Shown: positions 38,284 to 49,438, counted from the first letter of the stretch. The stretch is 64,000 bases of DNA from Vibrio aerogenes (GCF_024346755.1 NZ_AP024861.1:1550001-1614000); one strand, 5' to 3'. Notes: generated from the letters alone by a model not told the origin. Numbers and translations: made by a program.

Positions 38284-40533
38284 ATGACTCTTATAAGAAA
38301 TGGCAGATTTTTTTTCCCTTATATCTTCACATTGTGCTCGTCACCTTATTGGCCTGTTATGCCTGATGTGAAGTGGTGCTGCTTACCTGCCTTGTTACTA
38401 CTAATTGTTATTCATATTCGCAGTTGTGTATGGGTCTCTGCGATCTGTCTTGCTGCAATTGTTGTGCTGGTTTACGGGAATCTGATGAAACAGCAAGCCA
38501 GTATGATCCATCACTCCGGGCATGATATTACCATAAACGCAGAAGTTGACAGCTTTTTTAAACCAAATAGTTTCGGATATAGCGGAAATATTCATATCTT
38601 ATCGATTGACCAGATAAAAATGAGCGCATTAATTCAGCCGGCAGTGAAATTATATTCACCTGTCCAGTTATTTCCGGGTGATCAGGTTAATTTTCATGTG
38701 AGAGTGAAGCCAGTGATCGGTTTGCTCAATGAAGCGGGTTTTGACAGTGAAAAATATTATTTCGGAAAACATATCGTTGCCCGGTTAATTGTAAAAGAAC
38801 ACTCAGACTTTATTGTTATTACACCGGTATCTTTCCGGATGAAACTATACAGGGCAGTCGCACAATTAATTGAATATAATCTCAATCGTCCTTTGTTACT
38901 TGCTTTGTCTTTTGCAAACAGAAATGAAATTAACAGCCAGTTTTGGCAACAGTTACAAGAGACTGGTCTGGCACATTTGATAGCTATCTCCGGGCTTCAT
39001 ATTGGTGTTGCATATCTTTTAGGCTTTTATCTGGGGGCGTTTTTTTCCAGAGCTCAGGCTCGCCTGCTTTGGTTTCCTGTGATTACCGGAGTCGCTGTCT
39101 CGATAGGTTATGCGTGGCTGGCTGGTTTTTCGCTGCCGACACAAAGAGCTTTATGTATGATAGGAATCCACCTTCTGTTTCAGCTCCGGCAAGCTCAGGT
39201 AAGTTATGGTCAAAGGTATTTGATATCCTTATCTATTCTATTAACGTTGGATCCTTTTAGCTGCGTTTTAAATAGCTTTTGGTTGTCATTTCTTTCCGTG
39301 TTTTTTGTCCTGTATTTTGTAAATCAGTCCAGAGAAGAACCTGCGGGAATATATCAAGGGATTAAAAGCCATTTCAAATTAACAATATGTATGATGCCCG
39401 TCGGTTCATTCTTTTTTGGTGGAATCAGTTTGTTAGCTCCACTTTATAACCTGCTGTGGATTCCATGGTTTAGCTTTGTCATTGTTCCGGTGTTATTTCT
39501 GGCTATCATTTGTAGTATTGTTGTTCCGTCAGTAGCCGTCTGGTTGTGGCAGCTGACTGAATATTTATTAAAGCCGGTGATTTATTCGTTTAATTTTTCT
39601 CACCATAGCTGGGTATATACTTCAGATCATTTGACGATATGTATGTTAATGTTTGTCTTGGTTTTTTTGACACGACACATTTTTACCCGGCGTCTTTTTC
39701 AACTGATCGTTTTACTCATCGGTGGGAGATTTGTTTGTGGTATTTCAAATCGTGACTGGCAGGTTGATATTTTAGATGTGGGCCATGGACTCGCTGTATT
39801 GATCGAAAAAAACAAGCACTATGTACTTTATGATACAGGCAAAGGGTGGGGGACAGGGAGTATTGCTCAATCTGTCATTGACCCTGTATTACATCACAGA
39901 GGTGTAGACCAGCTTGATGGGCTTATCCTTAGTCATATGGACAATGATCATGCCGGAGGCAGAAAGTGGATTGAGAATAACTGGCATCCGTTATGGAAGC
40001 GCTCAAGTCAGTTATTAAAGAATTATTTACCCTGTATCCAGGGGGAGAGCTGGGATTGGCAAGGACTACAGTTTGATGTTCTCTGGCCGCCATCGCAGGT
40101 CAAACGGGCCTACAATGAACATTCATGTGTCATCCGGGTTTTCGATAAAGTTCACCATTACTCTGTCATGTTGACCGGGGATATGACGGCTGAGAATGAA
40201 CGGCAGATCCGCAGACATTTTCCCGACTTAAAGAGTGATATTCTGATGGTTCCTCATCATGGTAGTCAGACATCTTCAACACGACAATTCATCATACAGG
40301 TGCATCCACAGGTTGCTATAGCATCAACCGGAAAAAGTAATCCGTGGCATTTACCGAACGCAAGGGTGAGACAACGATATGATTCATTGGATATCCCATG
40401 GATTGACACGGGGGAAGCGGGGCAGATTCGTTTGACTTTCCGCGATGGTGCGCCTGAGGCTGAGATCAAGACCTGGCGTTCAGGGGGCTTCTCCCCATGG
40501 TATAGGCAGATGCTGCGTAAACAGGTAGAATAG
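38284..40533 (+). CDS. comEC: DNA internalisation protein ComEC/Rec2
   Basis: Inner-membrane channel that takes up single-stranded transforming DNA during natural competence. The 749 residues have an OB-like N-terminal part, a competence domain of several helices with LAHLIAISGLHIGVAYLLG, and a C-terminal metallo-beta-lactamase-like domain with LILSHMDNDHAGG and VPHHGSQTSS. All three parts are present and uninterrupted, so the gene looks functional. comEA is at 5885-6187. The msbA gene follows 36 bases later. Confidence 0.95.
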   Translation: MTLIRNGRFFFPYIFTLCSSPYWPVMPDVKWCCLPALLLLIVIHIRSCVWVSAICLAAIVVLVYGNLMKQQASMIHHSGHDITINAEVDSFFKPNSFGYSGNIHILSIDQIKMSALIQPAVKLYSPVQLFPGDQVNFHVRVKPVIGLLNEAGFDSEKYYFGKHIVARLIVKEHSDFIVITPVSFRMKLYRAVAQLIEYNLNRPLLLALSFANRNEINSQFWQQLQETGLAHLIAISGLHIGVAYLLGFYLGAFFSRAQARLLWFPVITGVAVSIGYAWLAGFSLPTQRALCMIGIHLLFQLRQAQVSYGQRYLISLSILLTLDPFSCVLNSFWLSFLSVFFVLYFVNQSREEPAGIYQGIKSHFKLTICMMPVGSFFFGGISLLAPLYNLLWIPWFSFVIVPVLFLAIICSIVVPSVAVWLWQLTEYLLKPVIYSFNFSHHSWVYTSDHLTICMLMFVLVFLTRHIFTRRLFQLIVLLIGGRFVCGISNRDWQVDILDVGHGLAVLIEKNKHYVLYDTGKGWGTGSIAQSVIDPVLHHRGVDQLDGLILSHMDNDHAGGRKWIENNWHPLWKRSSQLLKNYLPCIQGESWDWQGLQFDVLWPPSQVKRAYNEHSCVIRVFDKVHHYSVMLTGDMTAENERQIRRHFPDLKSDILMVPHHGSQTSSTRQFIIQVHPQVAIASTGKSNPWHLPNARVRQRYDSLDIPWIDTGEAGQIRLTFRDGAPEAEIKTWRSGGFSPWYRQMLRKQVE

Positions 40534-40569
40534 CGCGGTTATTAATTGATAGAAGAATATAATTGATTT

Positions 40570-42318
40570 ATGTCAAATATAAGTGATGAGACAACGTGGG
40601 TAACCTTTAAACGTCTTTGGGGTTATATTCGGTTATACAAAGCTGGTTTGGTTGTTGCAGTAATAGCGTTAATATTGAACGCGTTTGCTGATACATATAT
40701 GGTCTCTTTACTCAAACCTTTACTGGATGAAGGATTTGGTTCTGCAAAATCAGATTTTCTGAAGGTTTTACCATTCATTATTCTTGGAATGATGTTTTTA
40801 CGCGGGGTGACCAGCTTTGTTTCTGCCTATTGCCTGAGTTGGGTGTCTGGTCAGGTCGTTATGATGATGCGGAGAAATATATTTAATCATTTCATGCATA
40901 TGCCTGTCAGTTTCTTTGATAAGGAGTCTACCGGTGGTCTCCTGTCCAGAATTACTTATGATTCAGAGCAGGTTGCAGGTGCAACCAGCAGAGCTTTAGT
41001 CAGCATTGTTCGTGAAGGTGCAAGTATCATTGGACTGCTGGGGCTAATGTTTTGGAATAGTTGGCAGCTTTCTTTGGTATTGATTATTGTTGCTCCGGTT
41101 GTTGCTTTTGGGATCAGTCTTGTATCGAAAAGATTTCGTAAAATCTCAAAGAATATGCAAAATGCTATGGGTCAGGTCACTTCTTCTGCTGAACAAATGT
41201 TGAAAGGGCATAAAGTGGTTTTAAGTTATGGCGGGCATGATGTAGAGCGAAAACGGTTTGAAAAGGTAAGTAATTACATGCGCCAGCAGTCAATGAAGCT
41301 GGTATCTGCTCAATCTGTTGCTGATCCTGTTATTCAGATGATCGCCTCTCTGGCTCTGGTGACAGTTTTGTTTCTTGCCAGTGTTGACTCGATTCGTGCT
41401 GAGCTTACTCCGGGAACTTTTACCGTTATCTTTTCAGCCATGTTTGGTCTGATGCGTCCGTTAAAAGCTCTGACGGGTGTAACATCACAATTTCAAAGAG
41501 GCATGGCAGCGAGTCAGACTTTGTTTGCTTTTATGGACCTTCAGTTGGAAAAAGACACCGGTACGTATAGTGTCGAATCGGTTCGTGGTGATGTGCAGGT
41601 AAAAAATGTTTCGTTTACTTATCAGGGGAAAGAAAAGCCGGCTTTGTCGAATATCTCCTTTTCTGTCGGTCAGGGAAAAACGGTCGCTCTTGTAGGACGT
41701 TCCGGATCAGGGAAAAGTACGATAGCTAATTTATTTACCCGTTTTTATGATATTGATTCAGGAGAAATTTTTCTGGATGGACATGATATATACGACTACA
41801 AGTTATCCAACCTGAGACAGCACTTTGCTCTGGTTTCTCAAAATGTTCATCTGTTTAATGATACGATTGCCAACAATATTGCTTATGCCGCCACTGAGAA
41901 ATATTCCCGTGAGCAAATTGAAGAAGCTGCGCGTTTGGCATATGCCATGGAATTTATTCAGGATATGCCGGATGGATTAGACACCATTATCGGTGAAAAT
42001 GGTGCAAGTTTGTCTGGGGGACAGCGGCAGAGAATTGCAATTGCACGGGCCTTGCTAAGAGATGCACCTGTTTTGATTCTGGATGAAGCGACTTCAGCGC
42101 TGGATACTGAATCAGAACGCGCAATTCAGCTTGCCCTGAACGAACTTCAAAAAAATAAGACGGTTCTTGTGATTGCTCACCGCCTTTCGACGATAGAGGA
42201 TGCGGATGAAATTCTGGTCATTGAGGAAGGTGAAATTATTGAGCGGGGCCATCATCAGGAATTATTATCACGTTCTGGTGCGTATGCCCAGTTACACCAA
42301 ATTCAATTTAGTGGGTAG
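40570..42318 (+). CDS. msbA: Lipid A export ABC transporter MsbA
   Basis: Homodimeric exporter that flips the lipid A-core across the inner membrane. The 582 residues have six membrane helices (about 20-305) with the family segment [22 protein letters not shown], then a nucleotide-binding domain with Walker [10 protein letters not shown], signature [16 protein letters not shown], Walker [12 protein letters not shown] and switch His in IAHRLST. Length equals E. coli MsbA (582). lpxK follows 8 bases later. Confidence 0.97.
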   Translation: MSNISDETTWVTFKRLWGYIRLYKAGLVVAVIALILNAFADTYMVSLLKPLLDEGFGSAKSDFLKVLPFIILGMMFLRGVTSFVSAYCLSWVSGQVVMMMRRNIFNHFMHMPVSFFDKESTGGLLSRITYDSEQVAGATSRALVSIVREGASIIGLLGLMFWNSWQLSLVLIIVAPVVAFGISLVSKRFRKISKNMQNAMGQVTSSAEQMLKGHKVVLSYGGHDVERKRFEKVSNYMRQQSMKLVSAQSVADPVIQMIASLALVTVLFLASVDSIRAELTPGTFTVIFSAMFGLMRPLKALTGVTSQFQRGMAASQTLFAFMDLQLEKDTGTYSVESVRGDVQVKNVSFTYQGKEKPALSNISFSVGQGKTVALVGRSGSGKSTIANLFTRFYDIDSGEIFLDGHDIYDYKLSNLRQHFALVSQNVHLFNDTIANNIAYAATEKYSREQIEEAARLAYAMEFIQDMPDGLDTIIGENGASLSGGQRQRIAIARALLRDAPVLILDEATSALDTESERAIQLALNELQKNKTVLVIAHRLSTIEDADEILVIEEGEIIERGHHQELLSRSGAYAQLHQIQFSG

Positions 42319-42326
42319 GGCTGCCA

Positions 42327-43334
42327 GTGGTGGATAAGCTATGGTTTTCTGACCATTGGGTAAGATGGTTGCTTGCACCGGTTTTGTGGCCATTAAGTAT
42401 CGTGTATAAGTATGTAAGTGAAGCCAGAAAACAAGCTTATCATTCGGGGAACAAACCCGTGTACAGAGCGCCGGTGCCTGTCGTGGTTGTTGGTAATATT
42501 ACGGCTGGAGGTAACGGAAAAACACCGGTCGTTGTATGGCTTGTGGAAAAACTGCTGCAGTATGGCATGAAGCCTGGTGTTGTTTCCCGTGGTTATGGTG
42601 GAAAATCGTCCGTCTATCCGTTACTGCTTTCTGAGAAAACGTCTGTTGAGGCGTGTGGTGATGAACCGATGCTTATTTATCAGCGCACCGGTGTGCCAGT
42701 CGCTGTCGACCCGGTGAGAGCTTCGGCTGTACAGGCGTTATTGAACGAGGGCGTCGATATCATCATTACTGATGATGGTCTGCAGCACTATGCACTGGCC
42801 AGAGATATAGAAATAGTCGTCGTGGATGGTCAGCGGCGTTTTGGAAATGGCAGGTATATTCCATATGGCCCGATGCGGGAATCCCTGTCACGTTTGAAAA
42901 CGGTTGATTTTGTAATTAATAATGGTGGGCAAATCAGCGATAATGAAATCGGGATGACTCTCACACCTCAAATGGCTGTCAATCTGGCTGACAACCGGAC
43001 AATATCAGTGGATCATCTGACAAAGCCTGTTGCCTTTGCCGGTATCGGAAATCCATCCCGTTTTTTTGAGACTCTCGGGCGGCTGGGTGTGAGTTTAGTC
43101 GACTCAAAATCATTTTCTGATCATCAGGAGTTTGATTTTGAAGATCTGGAAGCTTTTTGTTCCTCTGGTGATCACGTCATTATGACGGAAAAAGATGCGG
43201 TAAAATGCAGAGCATTTGCCCGGGGCAACTGGTGGTATTTACCGGTTTCTGCAACATTTCAATCAGCAGATGAGCAGAAAGTTATTGAATTAATTAAGAA
43301 AGTGGCGGAAAAGTATGGATCATCGTTTGCTTGA
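42327..43334 (+). CDS. lpxK: Tetraacyldisaccharide 4'-kinase LpxK
   Basis: Adds the 4'-phosphate to lipid IVA precursor at the inner membrane. The 335 residues have an N-terminal membrane-associated helix ([20 protein letters not shown]), Walker A TAGGNGKT in the [15 protein letters not shown] segment, and IITDDGLQH with the catalytic DDGLQH motif. Downstream it overlaps ycaR by 20 bases. The GTG/ATG choice is settled by the [11 protein letters not shown] start, with a GGCTGCCAG-type weak ribosome-binding site. Confidence 0.96.
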   Translation: MVDKLWFSDHWVRWLLAPVLWPLSIVYKYVSEARKQAYHSGNKPVYRAPVPVVVVGNITAGGNGKTPVVVWLVEKLLQYGMKPGVVSRGYGGKSSVYPLLLSEKTSVEACGDEPMLIYQRTGVPVAVDPVRASAVQALLNEGVDIIITDDGLQHYALARDIEIVVVDGQRRFGNGRYIPYGPMRESLSRLKTVDFVINNGGQISDNEIGMTLTPQMAVNLADNRTISVDHLTKPVAFAGIGNPSRFFETLGRLGVSLVDSKSFSDHQEFDFEDLEAFCSSGDHVIMTEKDAVKCRAFARGNWWYLPVSATFQSADEQKVIELIKKVAEKYGSSFA

Positions 43335-43494
43335 AATTGTGGCTTGTCCTGTCTGTAAAGGCAAGCTGACCTATGACAAAGTTCATCAGGAACTTATTTG
43401 TAAATTTGATCGACTGGCATATCCCATTCAGGATGGCATCCCGGTGTTACTTGAACCTGAAGCCCGCTCAATGGCGATGGATGAGGGACGATAA
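43315..43494 (+). CDS. ycaR: Trm112-family zinc-binding small protein YcaR
   Basis: A 59-residue protein that begins inside the end of lpxK (20-base overlap) and ends where kdsB begins. It has the start [20 protein letters not shown] with the CPVC pair and a single Cys later ([20 protein letters not shown]), the Trm112-like knuckle. It lies between lpxK and kdsB exactly as ycaR in E. coli. The 4-base linkage (TAAATG) implies coupled translation with kdsB. Function is unknown. Confidence 0.92.
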   Translation: MDHRLLEIVACPVCKGKLTYDKVHQELICKFDRLAYPIQDGIPVLLEPEARSMAMDEGR

Positions 43495-44256
43495 ATGTCA
43501 TTTACCGTCGTGATTCCTGCACGTTACCAATCGTCCCGTCTTCCGGGAAAGCCATTAGCGGATATATGCGGGCGCACTATGATTCAGCGGGTCTATGATC
43601 AGGCCATGCAGTCTGGTGCTCAGCGTGTGATTGTTGCCACGGATGACCCCCGCATTGAGCAGGTTGTGACTTCATTCGGGGGGCAGGTATGCATGACAAG
43701 TCCGGATCATGAGTCTGGTACAGAACGTCTGGCTGAGGTGGTAGCAACGCTGTCTTTACCCGAAGAGCATGTTGTGGTGAACGTACAGGGAGATGAGCCA
43801 TTAATTCCTCCGGGCATTATCTCACAGGTTGCTGAAAACCTGCAGTCTCATCCTGTGCCAATGGCTACGCTGGCTGTACAGACTCAGGAAGCAGAAGATA
43901 TTTTTAATCCAAATATCGTCAAAGTCGTGACTGATCAGAATGGTTATGCGCTCTATTTCAGCCGAGCTGCAATCCCATGGGACAGAGACTGCTATCCTCA
44001 CGATGCAAGGTCTGTACAGCATCCGGTATTACGTCATATAGGTATTTATGCTTACAGAGCGGGTTTTATTCAAACTTATGTTGACTGGAATTCAAGCCAA
44101 TTAGAAAAAATTGAGTGCCTCGAACAGCTTAGAGTACTTTGGCATGGTGAAAAAATTCATGTTGATATCGCGCATGAAGCACCTCATATCGGGATTGATA
44201 CACCCGAGGATCTTGAACAGGTACGTCATATTATTGCAAAACAAAACAGACCGTAA
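43495..44256 (+). CDS. kdsB: 3-deoxy-manno-octulosonate cytidylyltransferase KdsB
   Basis: Activates Kdo as CMP-Kdo for the inner LPS core, in the cytoplasm. The 253 residues begin [19 protein letters not shown], a nucleotidyltransferase fold with the NVQGDEPLI metal-binding strand and the [10 protein letters not shown] and [19 protein letters not shown] C-terminal segments. The stop codon TAA lies inside the loop of a strong terminator, ending the msbA-lpxK-ycaR-kdsB operon. Confidence 0.97.
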   Translation: MSFTVVIPARYQSSRLPGKPLADICGRTMIQRVYDQAMQSGAQRVIVATDDPRIEQVVTSFGGQVCMTSPDHESGTERLAEVVATLSLPEEHVVVNVQGDEPLIPPGIISQVAENLQSHPVPMATLAVQTQEAEDIFNPNIVKVVTDQNGYALYFSRAAIPWDRDCYPHDARSVQHPVLRHIGIYAYRAGFIQTYVDWNSSQLEKIECLEQLRVLWHGEKIHVDIAHEAPHIGIDTPEDLEQVRHIIAKQNRP

Positions 44257-44271
44257 GGTCTGTTTTGTTTT
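44238..44271. terminator. Bidirectional terminator overlapping the end of kdsB
   Basis: Perfect 15-bp stem AAAACAAAACAGACC (44238-44252) with GGTCTGTTTTGTTTT (44257-44271), loop GTAA. The TAA stop of kdsB (44254-44256) lies in the loop. It faces the convergent spoVR gene (stop at 44288). Confidence 0.93.
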
Positions 44272-44287
44272 ACTGCTAAAATGACTT

Positions 44288-45820
44288 TCAGGTTTCATGC
44301 TTATCCGGGCAGATGGCAAGCCTTTCTCTTCTGCCCGAATCTTTCAGCTCTTCCAGTATGACATCAAATCCCCACAGCCTGTGAAGATGTCTGAGAACTT
44401 CCTCAAAACTTGAGTCGAGAGGAATCCGATCATGAGGCGCATATTGCAACGTTAAGGATCGGTCTCCCCGGATATCGACATCAAATATCTGTATATTCGG
44501 TTCTATATTGCTGAGATTATATTGAGCTGCAAGCTTTTCTCTGATCTGCTTATAACCAGATTCATCATGAATTGCACTGACTTCAATGAAATTTTTACGA
44601 TCATCATCAGTGATTGAAAAAAGTTTAAAGTCCCGAATGATTTTAGGAGACAGATACTGACTGATGAAGCTTTCATCTTTAAAGTTTTGCATTGCAAAAT
44701 GCACAGCATCAAGCCAGTTACTGCCCGCCAGTTCAGGGAACCAATGACGATCTTCTTCTGTTGGGTGCTGACAGATCCGTTGTATATCCCGGAACATTGC
44801 AAACCCAAGAGCATAGGGATTGATACCGCTATAGTACGGGCTGTTATAGGGTGGTTGTGCAACGACACTGGTGTGGCTGTGAAGAAATTCAAGGATGAAT
44901 CTTTCCGATACCGTCCCTTCATCATAGAGGTGATTCAGGATCGTGTAGTGCCAGAAGGTTGCCCATCCTTCATTCATGACCTGTGTTTGTTTTTGCGGAT
45001 AGAAGTATTGGCTTATTTTCCGCACAATCCGTACGATTTCCCGTTGCCATGGCTCCAGTAACGGCGCATGTTTCTCGATAAAATAAAGAATGTTTTCCTG
45101 AGGCTCACTCGGGAAATTTTCTTTGATGATGTCTTCTTTTTCTTCCGATTTCGGCAGCGTTCGCCATAACTCATTCACCTGAGACTGAAGATAAGCCTCT
45201 CTTTGTTCTTGTCTGGCTTTCTCTTCAGTGATGGATATTTTTTCTGGCCGTTTATATCGGTCAACACCGAAGTTCATCAAGGCATGGCAAGAATCCAGAA
45301 TTTCTTCAACTTCGGCAACACCATACTTTTCTTCACAGGTGGTGATATATTTTTTGGCAAACAGTAAATAATCAATAATCGAACTCGCATCTGTCCATGT
45401 CTGAAACAGATAATTACCTTTAAAAAATGAATTATGTCCATAGCACGCATGAGCCATAACTAATGCTTGCATTGTGATGGTGTTTTCTTCCATCAGGTAG
45501 GCGATACAGGGATCAGAATTTATTACAATTTCATATGCAAGGCCCATTTGTCCGTGTTTGTAACCTTGTTCTGTCTGTATAAATTTTTTACCAAAGGACC
45601 AGTGGTTGTAATTAATGGGCATCCCGATGCTTGAATATGCATCCATCATTTGTTCTGATGTGATAATTTCAATCTGATTTGGATAAGTATCTAAACGGTA
45701 ATGTTCTGCGACCCTTTTTATTTCAGTGTGATAACGTTCCAGCAGATCAAATGTCCAGTCAGGGCCGTCAGGTAGTAATTTATCTTGTCTTTTTGAACCT
45801 GATTTTATCTCTGTTGTCAT
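44288..45820 (-). CDS. SpoVR family protein (YcgB)
   Basis: The 510-residue SpoVR/YcgB family member; function is not established, though in E. coli it is linked to stationary phase and nitrogen-starvation responses with yeaGH. Segments visible include YPNQIEIITSEQMMDAYSS, YEIVINSDPCIAYLMEEN, HACYGHNSFFKGNYLF, MNEGWATFWHYTILNH and NPYALGFAMFRDIQ. The HxxxGH and NEGWATFWHY histidines and glutamates hint at a metal-binding site, which is inference. It is 13 bases after yeaH and completes the prkA-yeaH-spoVR unit. Confidence 0.93.
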   Translation of the reverse strand: MTTEIKSGSKRQDKLLPDGPDWTFDLLERYHTEIKRVAEHYRLDTYPNQIEIITSEQMMDAYSSIGMPINYNHWSFGKKFIQTEQGYKHGQMGLAYEIVINSDPCIAYLMEENTITMQALVMAHACYGHNSFFKGNYLFQTWTDASSIIDYLLFAKKYITTCEEKYGVAEVEEILDSCHALMNFGVDRYKRPEKISITEEKARQEQREAYLQSQVNELWRTLPKSEEKEDIIKENFPSEPQENILYFIEKHAPLLEPWQREIVRIVRKISQYFYPQKQTQVMNEGWATFWHYTILNHLYDEGTVSERFILEFLHSHTSVVAQPPYNSPYYSGINPYALGFAMFRDIQRICQHPTEEDRHWFPELAGSNWLDAVHFAMQNFKDESFISQYLSPKIIRDFKLFSITDDDRKNFIEVSAIHDESGYKQIREKLAAQYNLSNIEPNIQIFDVDIRGDRSLTLQYAPHDRIPLDSSFEEVLRHLHRLWGFDVILEELKDSGRRERLAICPDKHET

Positions 45821-45833
45821 TCAGGATTCCTCC

Positions 45834-47105
45834 CTAAGCCGTCTCTTTGTGAAATAATTCTCTGAATACAGGGAATATATCGTCTACTGACTGAATATTT
45901 TTCATTGCAAAGTTTTCACTCTCAGGCAGTAATTTTTCATATTCATGCCATAGTGTCTGATGGGAACGGCGTGTGATTTCTATGTATGCATAATATTGAC
46001 AATAAGGTAATAAATTTTTCGACAGGATTGAGTGGCATTTCGGTGAATCATCAGCCCAGTTATCGCCGTCTGAAGCCTGGGCAGCATATATGTTCCATTG
46101 ATTTATCGGATATCTTTTTTCTATGATTTCATGCATGAGTTTGAGGGCACTGGATACAATCGTTCCTCCGGTTTCCTGAGAGTAGAAAAACTCATGCTCA
46201 TCTACTTCTTTCGCCTGGGTATGGTGGCGGATAAAAATGACTTCAACATTTTTATAAGTCCGTGTCAGGAACAGGTACAGCAGAACATAAAAGCGTTTTG
46301 CAATATCTTTGGTTGCCTGATCCATTGAGCCGGATACATCCATCAGGCAAAACATCACAGCCTGACTGGATGGAATCGGGCGCTTTTCGTAGTTCTTGTA
46401 ACGTAAATCAAATGTATCGATAAATGGAACATTCTTAATTTTCTTTTTCAACTCCCCAATGTCATGTTCCAGGCGGTTTTCTTCAAGTGGCTGAGCCGGT
46501 TCTTCTTGTTTAATCCTCAACAGCTCTGCTTCCAGCTCATGAAGTAAGCGTTTTTTACCAGCTGTCATAGCGGTTCTGCGGGCAAGGGATTGCTGCAACG
46601 ACCGCACAACAGAGATATTTGCCGGGACGCCTGCGGTCTGAAAACCTGCCCGATGTGTTTTCCACTCTGTAATTTTGTTGACTTGACGTTTTTTTAAATT
46701 GGGTAATGCCAGGTCGTCGAACAGAATATCAAGATATTCGTCTTTAGAAATCTGAAAAACAAAATCGTCACTTCCTTCTCCGTCAGCACTTGCATCTCCC
46801 TGACCTGCACCACCGCCTGAGCCGCCTCCCTGGGGACGATCTATTTTGTCTCCGGTGATGAATTGGTCATTTCCGGGATGAACCCGTTCTTTCAAGCCGC
46901 CTTTGCCCTGATGAAAAACAGGCTCTTTAATATCTCTGCTGGGGATAGATATGTCTTCCCCGGATTCTGTATTCGTGATTGAACGACGGTTGACGGCATC
47001 TGCGATTGATTCTTTAATTTGTTGTTTATGCCGACGCAGAAAGCGCTGACGGTTGACAGCACTTTTATTCTTGCCGTTTAATCTTCTGTCAATAAATTGC
47101 GCCAT
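45834..47105 (-). CDS. YeaH/YhbH family protein with VWA-like domain
   Basis: A 423-residue protein of the YeaH/YhbH family (DUF444), partner of PrkA. N-terminal basic region ([20 protein letters not shown]), a Gly-rich low-complexity stretch (about 105-125), and a C-terminal von Willebrand-like part with [21 protein letters not shown], where DVSGS is a MIDAS-type metal motif. The final ~180 residues are acidic and histidine-bearing. The neighbouring prkA and spoVR are a conserved stress module in many proteobacteria. Confidence 0.93.
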   Translation of the reverse strand: MAQFIDRRLNGKNKSAVNRQRFLRRHKQQIKESIADAVNRRSITNTESGEDISIPSRDIKEPVFHQGKGGLKERVHPGNDQFITGDKIDRPQGGGSGGGAGQGDASADGEGSDDFVFQISKDEYLDILFDDLALPNLKKRQVNKITEWKTHRAGFQTAGVPANISVVRSLQQSLARRTAMTAGKKRLLHELEAELLRIKQEEPAQPLEENRLEHDIGELKKKIKNVPFIDTFDLRYKNYEKRPIPSSQAVMFCLMDVSGSMDQATKDIAKRFYVLLYLFLTRTYKNVEVIFIRHHTQAKEVDEHEFFYSQETGGTIVSSALKLMHEIIEKRYPINQWNIYAAQASDGDNWADDSPKCHSILSKNLLPYCQYYAYIEITRRSHQTLWHEYEKLLPESENFAMKNIQSVDDIFPVFRELFHKETA

Positions 47106-47174
47106 ACTTAACCCCTTTCCTTTTGTTTCACCCGGCGGTAAAAATTTCAGCCGTGGCTAGGCTATTCCCGGAAT

Positions 47175-47223
47175 GGAATACAGAGGAGGATGATATATTT
47201 CATCCTTCTCCTGTCTGTGTTCC
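47175..47223 (-). other. Large hairpin between prkA and yeaH
   Basis: GGAATACAGA (47175-47184) pairs with TCTGTGTTCC (47214-47223), one G-U wobble, and an inner stem GGAGGATGA / TCATCCTTCTCC extends it. No T run follows on the transcribed strand, so it is not a simple terminator. It may process or modulate the prkA-yeaH transcript. Confidence 0.75.
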
Positions 47224-47254
47224 ATAAAGCACCGGTTGTGGTGGTGCAGATTAT

Positions 47255-49189
47255 TTATGAAGATTTACGAACACGTAAATACCACTCAGATAGCAGTCTG
47301 ACTTGTTTCTCTGTATACCCTTTCTCCATCATCCTTGCCACAAAGTCATCATGCTTTTTCTGTTCTTCAGAAGATGTTTTTGTGTTAAATGAGATCACAG
47401 GAAGCAGTTCTTCTGTATTCGAGAACATCTTTTTCTCAATGACTGTCCGGAGTTTTTCATAACTTGTCCATACAGGATTGCGGCCACTGTTATTAGCCCG
47501 CGCTCTCAGTACAAAGTTTACTATTTCATTTCGGAAATCTTTGGGGTTACTGATACCGGCAGTTTTTTCGATTTTTTCCAGTTCGCTATTGAGTGCTGAG
47601 CGATCAAATAATTGTCCGGTTTCCGGATCCCGGTATTCCTGATCCTGAATCCAAAAGTCAGCATAGGTGACATAACGATCAAAAATGTTTTGTCCATATT
47701 CTGAGTATGATTCCAGATAAGCTGTCTGAATTTCTTTGCCGATGAATTCGACATATCTCGGGACCAGATAGCCTTTTAAAAATTCCAGATAACGTTCAGC
47801 GGTTTCCTGAGGGAATTGTTCTCTTTCGATTTGCTGTTCAATGACATAAAACAGATGAACCGGGTTAGCAGCAACTTCAGTTTGATCGAAATTGAATACC
47901 CGCGATAATATTTTAAATGCAAACCGGGTTGACAGGCCAGACATCCCTTCATCAACACCGGAGTAATCCCGGTATTCCTGATAGCTTTTTGCTTTTGGGT
48001 CAGTATCTTTCAGAGTCTCGCCATCATAAACCCGCATTTTAGAGAATACGGATGAATTTTCAGGGACTTTTAAGCGGGATAAAACACTAAATTGCGCCAG
48101 TGTTTCCAGCGTGCTCGGAGAGCAGGGTGCTAGTGATAATTCACTGTGATCCAGAAGTTTCTGATAGATTTTGACTTCTTCTGAAACACGAAGGCAGTAT
48201 GGCACTTTGACAATATAGACCCGATCTAAAAAGGCCTCATTATTTTTATTGTTTCTGAATGCCTGCCATTCCGATTCATTAGAGTGGGCAAGTATCATAC
48301 CTTCAAAAGGCAATGCAGACAGGCCTTCTGTACCGTTATAATTTCCTTCCTGAGTTGCTGTCAGCAAAGGGTGTAAAACTTTTATCGGTGCTTTGAACAT
48401 CTCAACGAACTCCATCAGCCCCTGATTAGAGCGGCATAAAGCACCAGAATAACTATATGCATCCGGATCGTCTTGTGAGTAGTGTTCCAGCTTACGAATA
48501 TCAACTTTACCAACCAGTGAAGAGATATCCTGATTATTTTCATCTCCTGGCTCTGTCTTGGCGACTGCGATTTGATCCAGGACTGAAGGCCGAAGTTTAA
48601 TCACTTTGAATTTTGTAATATCACCGCCAAATTCATGAAGCCTTTTTGCAGCCCAGGGCGACATGATAGTACGGAGGTATCGTTGATCAATGCCATATTC
48701 ATTTTTCAGCAAATCACCATCTTCTCCGACATCAAACAGACAAAAAGGATGATCATTTACCGGGCTGCGTTCCCCATTTGCAGTCAGTATGTAAATCGGC
48801 ATTTGTTGCATCAGTGCTTTAAGTTTCTCTGCGAGAGATGACTTACCGCCACCGACAGGGCCAAGTAAATATAAGATTTGCTTTCTTTCTTCAAGTCCCT
48901 GAGCAGCGTGCTTGAGGTAAGAAACGATTTGCTCGATAGAATCTTCCATCCCATAGAAGTCTTTAAAAGTATCGTATCTTGCAATGACCCGGTTTGAAAA
49001 GATACGACTCAGACGGGGATCTTTTGAGGTATCGATTAATTTGGGCTCACCGATTGCCATTAACAATCGTTCTGCTGCATTGGCATAAGCACTTTTGTCT
49101 TCCTTACACAGCATTAAAAATTCTTGCAGTGATAGCTCTTCTTCTTTAGAGGCTTCATAACGAGATTGGAAATGGTCAAATATACTCAT
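47255..49189 (-). CDS. PrkA family serine kinase / AAA+ protein (YeaG)
   Basis: The 644-residue PrkA/YeaG protein has an AAA+ N-terminal part with Walker A LGPVGGGKSS and Walker B MILAHSNESEW, and a C-terminal kinase-like domain, consistent with a serine kinase or protease role in stress physiology. In E. coli YeaG acts in nitrogen starvation. Start is supported by the AGGGAG ribosome-binding site. Transcribed with yeaH and spoVR on the minus strand. Confidence 0.94.
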   Translation of the reverse strand: MSIFDHFQSRYEASKEEELSLQEFLMLCKEDKSAYANAAERLLMAIGEPKLIDTSKDPRLSRIFSNRVIARYDTFKDFYGMEDSIEQIVSYLKHAAQGLEERKQILYLLGPVGGGKSSLAEKLKALMQQMPIYILTANGERSPVNDHPFCLFDVGEDGDLLKNEYGIDQRYLRTIMSPWAAKRLHEFGGDITKFKVIKLRPSVLDQIAVAKTEPGDENNQDISSLVGKVDIRKLEHYSQDDPDAYSYSGALCRSNQGLMEFVEMFKAPIKVLHPLLTATQEGNYNGTEGLSALPFEGMILAHSNESEWQAFRNNKNNEAFLDRVYIVKVPYCLRVSEEVKIYQKLLDHSELSLAPCSPSTLETLAQFSVLSRLKVPENSSVFSKMRVYDGETLKDTDPKAKSYQEYRDYSGVDEGMSGLSTRFAFKILSRVFNFDQTEVAANPVHLFYVIEQQIEREQFPQETAERYLEFLKGYLVPRYVEFIGKEIQTAYLESYSEYGQNIFDRYVTYADFWIQDQEYRDPETGQLFDRSALNSELEKIEKTAGISNPKDFRNEIVNFVLRARANNSGRNPVWTSYEKLRTVIEKKMFSNTEELLPVISFNTKTSSEEQKKHDDFVARMMEKGYTEKQVRLLSEWYLRVRKSS

Positions 49190-49402
49190 AGTTAATTCTC
49201 CCTGAATGTCCAGATGACACAGAATCGCATCAACGCATATCGCACACTCTTTAAGACTAGTCGCTAATTAGCAATTTTGCTTAAAAAATATGTGCTTAAT
49301 CAAAAAATGATGAGAGAGAACTGACTAAGTCAGCACATTATAAATCTGGTAAATTGTTTGATATTTTATCTATAGATAATAGCAATTTATGGGGACATGT
49401 AA

Positions 49403-49426
49403 TTTGGGAGGAATTTACCTCCCAAA
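49403..49426 (-). terminator. Hairpin downstream of yfbU
   Basis: TTTGGGAGG (49403-49411) pairs with CCTCCCAAA (49418-49426), loop AATTTA. It lies 13 bases past the yfbU stop on the minus strand; the following T-rich stretch is short (AAATTAC). Confidence 0.55.
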
Positions 49427-49438
49427 CAGAATGGATAC

